A stretch of 64,000 nt of DNA from Perkinsus marinus ATCC 50983 (lineage: Eukaryota; Perkinsozoa; Perkinsida; Perkinsidae): positions 346,220 through 410,219 of the forward strand of contig NW_003205565.1 in assembly GCF_000006405.1 (NCBI RefSeq). The letters run 5' to 3'. Position numbers and translations under genes: made by a program. Within the stretch, counting starts at the first letter, position 1, and every line of letters starts with the position of its first letter. The notes below the pieces were generated by a model that made no database searches, was not told the DNA's origin, and saw only the letters and a program-made list of their open reading frames with translations. Of the stretch, positions 58,801 through 64,000 are shown piece by piece.

Positions 58801-61800
58801 CCGTCGGAATTCAACATGAGTGTTTCTCGTCGAATCGATGTCGGAAGAGTAAGTGGTATTCGTCTTCTTCTTGTTGTTTAGACACTACTACGTTACGCCC
58901 ACCTCTTACTTGGAACTCATCAACTCCTTCATACAGATGCTCAAGCAGCAGCGTCATGTCGTCTCCCAAGCGAAATGGCGCTACGACGTTGGTCTGGAGA
59001 AGCTAGCCGACACTGCCAGCCAGGTGGCGACGATGCAGAAGGAGCTCGAAGACCTACAGCCGAATCTTGAGAAGGCCGCTAAGGAGACGAGCGAAATGAT
59101 GATTCTCGTCGAGAAGCAACAGGGCGAAGCCGCGGAGAAGCAGAAACTCGTCGATGCTGAGGCGGCAGCTGCGAACGAGCAGGCCAGAGCCGCAGAGGAA
59201 ATCGCGGCGGACTGCCAGAAGGACTTGGCCGCGGCGATGCCCGCGTTAGAGGCTGCTGTGGATGCCTTGAGCAAGCTGAGTAAAGGAGATATCACTGAGG
59301 TGAAGGCGATGAAGACCCCGCCAGGTGAGACACATTTTGGCAGCACGCGAGTGATGTCTTCGTTGTGGAGAGCCAACAGCTTCTCATGCGAGAATCGGAA
59401 CCACGGTGCGCACATGGTTTCATTCAGGCGGAGTTGTACTGGTGGCTCAAGCCCTGTGCTACTTCTTCGGAGTTAAGCCTAACAAAGTACCGGCCCCTGA
59501 TGGTAGAGGAAAGGTGGAAGACTTCTGGGAGCCGGCCAAGAAGGAGCTGCTTGGTGATCCAAGGTTGCTCGATAGGCTCATCAACTTCGACAAGGACAAT
59601 ATTTCTGAGGAGGCCATGAAGAAGGTCAGGGAACAAGCACCACGTATGGACTAATCTCGTGGTATCATTTCAGGTCAAACCGTTATATGATGATCCCAAC
59701 TTCGAGCCTGAGGTGATCAAGAAGGCCTCTATTGCAGCGATGGGAATTTGCAAATGGGCCCGAGCGATGGTCGTGTATGATAAAGTAGCCAAGGAAGTGG
59801 GGCCGAAGAGGGCGGCGCTGGCGGAGGCGGAGGGGAAGGCGGCAGCGGCCAAGGCGAAGCTGGCTGAAAAAGAAGCGGAGTTGGCCGAGGTCATCGCACT
59901 TGTGGACAAGTTGGTATCAGACTTGAATAATGCGAAGGAGTATATGGAGGAACTGCAGAAGCAGAGAGATGATTGTGCCGCCAAGCTCGTCAGGTAACGT
60001 AGCCGAATAGTCTTGGTGATGGTATAAGAAAATCTGAATGGGTGCTGCGACTTTTTGCTGAGTATTAGTCGCCGTTGGTCGTTATGTATCATCCTGGATT
60101 TCTATGAGACACTATATTCATCCGCAGATTGCGAAGCTCAGAGTCAGCTGCTGATTGTTCCTGATTTTAGAGCCGAGAAACTTATCACTGGTCTCGGTGG
60201 GGAGAAATCGAGGTGGACGGCGGCTTCTAATCGCCTTGGCACGGACTACAATAACTTGTCCGGAGACATCCTCATTGCCAGTGGCATTATAGCGTATCTC
60301 GGTAAGGTGTCTAAGCCTGGGATCTTCTGCTTCTCACGGTCTTGCTTAGGCGTGTTCACGGCTTCATATCGATCGGACGTGATGGTGCAATGGTTGGGAA
60401 AGCTGCAAGAGCTCAAGATTCCTGCAAGTCCTCAGTTCAACTTACAGAACTGCATCGGAGATGCTGTGAAGATCCGGCAGTGGTGAGTAACTCGCGGGTA
60501 GAATTTGTTGGCGCTGAGATGGGAATAATTTCGAACGGAAGATTGAGATCGAGTCGATTCCGTTCTTCGTGGTCGTCCCTACTAGGGACTCCCTAGCACC
60601 AAGGGTGGGTTGCATGGCGATCTAGCCGGGCACATACAAGCAATGGAGAATTTGTCCCTTCAGGGTGATCGATAAGTTGCCGAACGACGGTCTGTCGATT
60701 GACAATGCCATCATAATGAGTAACTCGAGGAGATGGCCGCTGATGATCGACCCTCAACAACAGGCGAACAAGTGGATCAAAAACATGGAGAAAAACCTGC
60801 AGGTAGGATACCGCGAATTTGGTTGTACTCTGATCGATTCACCCAGGTTTTGAGGCTGACGAAAAACTACGCTAGAGAGCTCGAGAATGCGATACAGTTC
60901 GGGAATCCAGTGTTAATTGAAAACATTGCTGAGTCATTGGACCCTATGTTGGATCCTCTACTCCAGAAGGCTACGTTTAAACAGGTGAGCCCTCATCAGG
61001 CCACGGCGTAATGGAGTCGTTTATCGTCAGGGCAACCTGGAGATGATTCGGCTCGGCGACAGTACAATAGAATGGTCGAAGGACTTCCGTCTTTATTTCA
61101 CCACAAAGCTGCCGAATCCCCATTACGCCCCCGAGATATGTGTCTCGGTTACTATCCTCAATTTCATGGCGACAGTGGACGGCCTTCAGGACCAAATGCT
61201 TGGTGAGAACAACAGCTCTTCACAGCATGTGTATTCGGCGATGGAACGTTTACGCTAGTGATCGTAGTGTGCCGACCGAGAGTGACTTCACGATGTGTAA
61301 GGTATCGTGGTTGCCAAGGAAGAGCCGGAGATCGAGGCCAAGCGCGTGAACCTTGTCGTGGAGAGCGCTCAGTCTAAGGCGCAGTTGAAAGAGATTGAAG
61401 ACCGCATTTTGGCGTTGCTCTCCAGCGCTACTGGTACGTGAACGTGTGGAAGATCCGGTCTGTAGCGTTTTGTTGTAGGCAATATCTTGGACGACGAGGA
61501 GCTCATTGAGACGCTTTCTAACTCGAAGATTGCCAGTCAGAAGATTGAGGAACAGGTTCAACAGCAAGAGAGGACTGCAGCGCAGATCCAAGAGACTAGA
61601 CAAGCATATAGGCCCTTGGCACTAAGGTGAGGCTCGTGCCCTCAGTCAAGCACAGTATCAACCATGGGCTGTTCATCCCGAACGGCATTCGATCAGTGGT
61701 GGGGTAAAATCGCGGGTCGCTGGCCGGCATTTGCTGGTGTCCATATCTCCGTATACGCGATGGAATTTCTCGCTTCAACAGCACACCCCTAGCCGTCTCA

Positions 61801-64000
61801 GGTCTGCCTCGTTGTTCTTCGTGGTCTCTGACCTCTGCATCGTCGACCCTATGTATCAATACTCCCTCGACTGGTTCATCATGATATTCATAATGTCCAT
61901 CGACCAGGCAGAGGCTGCCAACTCGCCAGCGGATCGGATGGCCAATTTGGCGAGGTACGCCGAATGCCTTTATGGATGGCTTTCGCTCATCATAACTTGA
62001 CGAACGTTCGTGACATCTTCGTTTTCGTTTCAGCTCTACTATTCGGCTGTTATATGTCATGGTTTGCCGATCCCTGTTCGAAGCACATAGGCTGCTATAT
62101 TCAATGCAGCTCGCATTCAAGATGCAGGAGGTGGACAAGGAGCTCAACTTCAAGCAGATGCGTCTCTTCCTCACTGGTGGTGGCGGTGGTGGCGCACCTT
62201 CAGAGGAAAAGCCCCCAAATACGGCCTGGCTTACCGGTATGAATAGCCGTGCTGATATGGGCAATGAATCATTCAGATATTTCTTGGGGAAGAGTGCTAG
62301 AGTTGGCTAAGCTGGGAGAGACTTTTGATGGCTTCCAGGAGGCCTTCAAGTCTCAAGTTGACGGCTGGAAGGTAAGGGCTATCACGCCGTCATTAACTGT
62401 CACTAAGCATCTACGCGTCAGGCGATATTTGACTCGGACAACCCCCGCGATGTTGAATGGCCCAACAGCTTCGACAAGAAATGCACTCCCTTGGAAAAGG
62501 CACTGGTGCTGTTGGCAATCCGAGCCGACGCGTTGGTGCCAGCTATACAAGAAATTGTTGAGAAGAAGCTCGGTAAGGCACCGCAATGCGTGCTCGGGAG
62601 AATGTGAGTATCTCATGGCTCAGGCAATTTCTTCCTGGAACCACCGCCGTTTGATCTTGAGGCATGTTACAATGACTCGCGGCCTTCGATCCCGCTCGTG
62701 TTCGTTTTGTCGAGCGGAAGTGACCCTATGGCTGACATCATCAAGTTGGCAGAGGGAAAGGATATGCTGGCTAACATCTCCGCGATCAGTTTGGGCCAAG
62801 GACAGGGTAAGATAGGGCACCGGGTAGTCCGGGCTGAGAACATGGGAATTCATTATCTCACTGTGCATGGTCCGGCTCCAGTTTATGGTATGTTCAATCA
62901 GGTCCTAAGGCAATGGCAGCTCTCGAAGAAGGGACGAAGCTCGGCAAATGGGTCCTGCTGCAGAACTGCCATTTGGCAGTCAGCTGGATGCCTGTGCTGG
63001 AGAAGGCAAGACTGAAGTCGTGTTATTCGGTCAACCATTTCATCCTGGGATAACAGGTCGTTGAAGACTTCCGGGAAGATGAGATTAACCCAGAATTCCG
63101 TCTGTGGCTGACTGCCATGCCGAGTCCCGCCTTCCCGATATCGGTTCTGCAGAACGGCATCAAGATGACACTGGAGCCTCCCAAGGGTCTGAAGAACAGT
63201 CTGGTGCGAGCTTACATGGGTAGCATTACGCCCTCGCTCCGATCAGTGAGAATGTGTTTGTTGATAGGTATGGACGAGGAGTGGTTCGAGAGTTGCAGCA
63301 AGCCGCATGCCTTCAAAAAGCTCCTCTTTGGTCTTTGTTTCTTCCACGCTGTCATTCTGGAGCGAAGGCAATTTGGTCCACTGGGATGGAATATTCCTTA
63401 CCAATTTTCCGAGCCTGATCGCGACATCTCCCGTCAGCAGCTCAAAAACTTCCTGGATGAGTTTGAAGGAATCCCATGGAAGGCTCTGAGCTATATGGTT
63501 GCCGAGGCAAACTACGGCGGCAGAGTTACGGATGCTCAGGACCGTAGAGCAATCGTCCATATTTTGACGGATTATTATACTGAAAGAATTCTCAAAGACG
63601 AGTATAAATTCAGCATAAGCGGCACTTACTTTGCTCCCAAGGAAGGAACGTTGTCCTCCTATATGGAGTACATACGAGGGCTCCCGATCAACCAGACCCC
63701 CGAGGTCTTCTGGTTACACAATAACGCCAATCTTACAGCGGCTATTAATGAAGGCATGGAGATTCTAAGAACGGCGGTAATGCTGATGCCGAAGACGGGT
63801 GGTGGTGACGCTGAGGAGGGCGAGAAGGAGAAAACTCCCGAGGAGCTTTATGGAGAAAAGGCCGCCGAGATAGTCGCGTCCCTCCCTAAAAACTTCGACG
63901 TGGACGCGGTTCAGAGGACGTATCCAGTGCGCTATGATCAGTGTTTAAACACTGTTCTGGTGCAGGAGCTTTTGAAATGCAATAAGTTACTCGACCGGTT
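43833..64000 (+). CDS. Giant chimeric axonemal-type dynein heavy chain with mosaic N-terminal extension (partial, 3' end off window)
   Basis: Exons keep phase across the whole stretch. Part 1 (43833-45740): unknown helical region starting [10 protein letters not shown]. Part 2 (45950-46110): degenerate EF-hand [18 protein letters not shown]. Part 3 (46785-47516): TIR-like fold. Part 4 (47573-48300): armadillo-like repeats ([22 protein letters not shown]). Part 5 (48343-48520): Tudor-like [16 protein letters not shown]. Part 6 (about 48780-50450): two PA14-like modules ([29 protein letters not shown]). Part 7 (50540-52180): WD40 repeats ([25 protein letters not shown]). Part 8 (52347 on): dynein linker. 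AAA1 has P-loop GPAGTGKT (53776-53799) and CFDEFNR. AAA2 has GLPPCGKT across a splice. AAA3 has GVTGTGKT (56584-56607) and FIDDVN. AAA4 has GVGGSGRKS. Stalk helices (58930-59330, 59680-59995) flank the microtubule-binding tip, and AAA5, AAA6 and the C-terminal region run to the edge. The protein would move along axonemal microtubules. The motor is certain; the single-gene fusion rests on phase. Confidence 0.85.
46512..46640 (+). repeat. Intronic dispersed repeat, copy 1
   Basis: Lies in the intron 46500-46784 just before the first TIR-like exon. It shares with copies 2 and 3 the order: TGGA(N)TAT, GCTTTC, CAGCT, (C/T)(T/C)AGGAGTT, then AGAAGT and AATTTCCGC. This is the most diverged copy. Confidence 0.6.
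46785..47516 (+). other. TIR-like domain region of the giant dynein gene
   Basis: Three exons (46785-46875, 47118-47226, 47313-47516) join in phase. Strand A is [13 protein letters not shown], strand B is RAMLCIDYL, followed by a lysine-rich insert of about 30 residues. Then come [18 protein letters not shown] and EAGGNIVIL, which follow the TIR pattern of a strand ending in LSPG and a helix before a final strand. The catalytic Glu of TIR NADases is not clearly present. Confidence 0.55.
46920..47050 (+). repeat. Intronic dispersed repeat, copy 2
   Basis: Lies in the intron 46876-47117 between the first two TIR-like exons. It contains TTTGCTTTCCTCAGCTG, GGCTCAGGAGTT, GCAGAAGTGT and AAAATTTCCGC. 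It is partly open in one frame ([15 protein letters not shown]), so it may derive from coding sequence. Confidence 0.65.
49575..49686 (+). repeat. Intronic dispersed repeat, copy 3
   Basis: Lies in the intron between the two PA14-like modules (about 49441-49893). It contains CCGCTTTCCTCAGCTG, GGCTCAGGAGTT, GTAGAAGTGTTT and AAATTTTCCGC in the same order as copies 1 and 2. Confidence 0.65.
51462..51662. mobile_element. Tc1/mariner-type MITE in a dynein intron
   Basis: A 201-bp foldback element. The left end begins CAGTGTGTGTG, then CCAATTTGATGTGG and AAATGTGGAGAATG. The right end, in reverse complement, begins CAGTGTGTGT, then CAATTTGATGTGT and AAATGTGGAAAATG. Each end is flanked by TA (51460-51461 and 51663-51664), the target duplication of Tc1/mariner elements, whose ends typically start CAGT. 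There is no transposase, so it is non-autonomous. It sits in an intron between WD40 exons (about 51373-51845). Confidence 0.8.
52851..52950. other. Assembly gap (100 N) inside the dynein linker
   Basis: A run of exactly 100 N. It removes most of the middle of the dynein linker, since a few hundred residues expected between FDTDNTR and LAETKD are absent. Confidence 0.98.

Noticed and set aside
61596-62264. A 222-residue minus-strand frame
   Set aside because: It is antisense to dynein AAA5/AAA6 exons, and the plus strand encodes recognisable dynein sequence there.

Overview
The window is nuclear DNA from a flagellated eukaryote. The genes are split by many short GT-AG introns, mostly 35 to 250 bases, and stop codons are used in the standard way. 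A giant axonemal-type dynein heavy chain shows that the organism makes flagella. Short introns, Notch-type LNR repeats, a calcium-dependent-type kinase starting MGC, and alveolate-like gene content make a Perkinsus-like or dinoflagellate-related protist my best guess. That guess is an inference, not something a marker gene proves. Three runs of exactly 100 N (18929-19028, 36859-36958, 52851-52950) are scaffold gaps, and two of them remove exon sequence.

Layout: (1) 1-1473, minus: a partial unknown protein with a coiled coil and a kinase-like glycine loop. (2) 2645-4086, plus: a TPR protein resembling the ribosomal-protein chaperone ACL4. (3) 4537-4609, minus: tRNA-Arg(UCG). (4) 4702-6174, plus: an unknown basic, probably nuclear protein. 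(5) About 7869-13351, plus: a secreted-type mosaic with LNR, EGF-like, Cys-rich, Calx-beta-like, PA14-like and filamin-like parts. (6) 14130-31508, plus: midasin (MDN1), the giant AAA ATPase of 60S ribosome assembly, almost complete. (7) 32178-36250, minus: a CDPK-like kinase. (8) About 36675-37928, plus: a small charged protein. (9) 37929-39900: poorly coding, with two weak candidates. (10) 40279-43299, minus: MPDU1/PQ-loop protein, an unknown membrane protein and a TFIIB-type zinc-ribbon protein. (11) From about 43833 past the window end, plus: a giant gene whose exons keep phase from an unknown N-terminal region through a degenerate EF-hand, a TIR-like fold, armadillo repeats, a Tudor-like module, two PA14-like modules and WD40 repeats into a complete dynein linker, AAA1-AAA6, stalk and C-terminal region.

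The most striking object is this last gene. An axonemal dynein motor seems to carry a large mosaic front end in place of the usual N-terminal tail. Its introns also hold a TA-flanked Tc1/mariner-type MITE and three copies of another dispersed repeat. Two genes, the ACL4-like chaperone and midasin, act in large-subunit ribosome assembly. I see no functional link among the remaining neighbours, as expected for a eukaryotic chromosome. Exon borders were set by eye from reading phase and splice signals and need transcript support.
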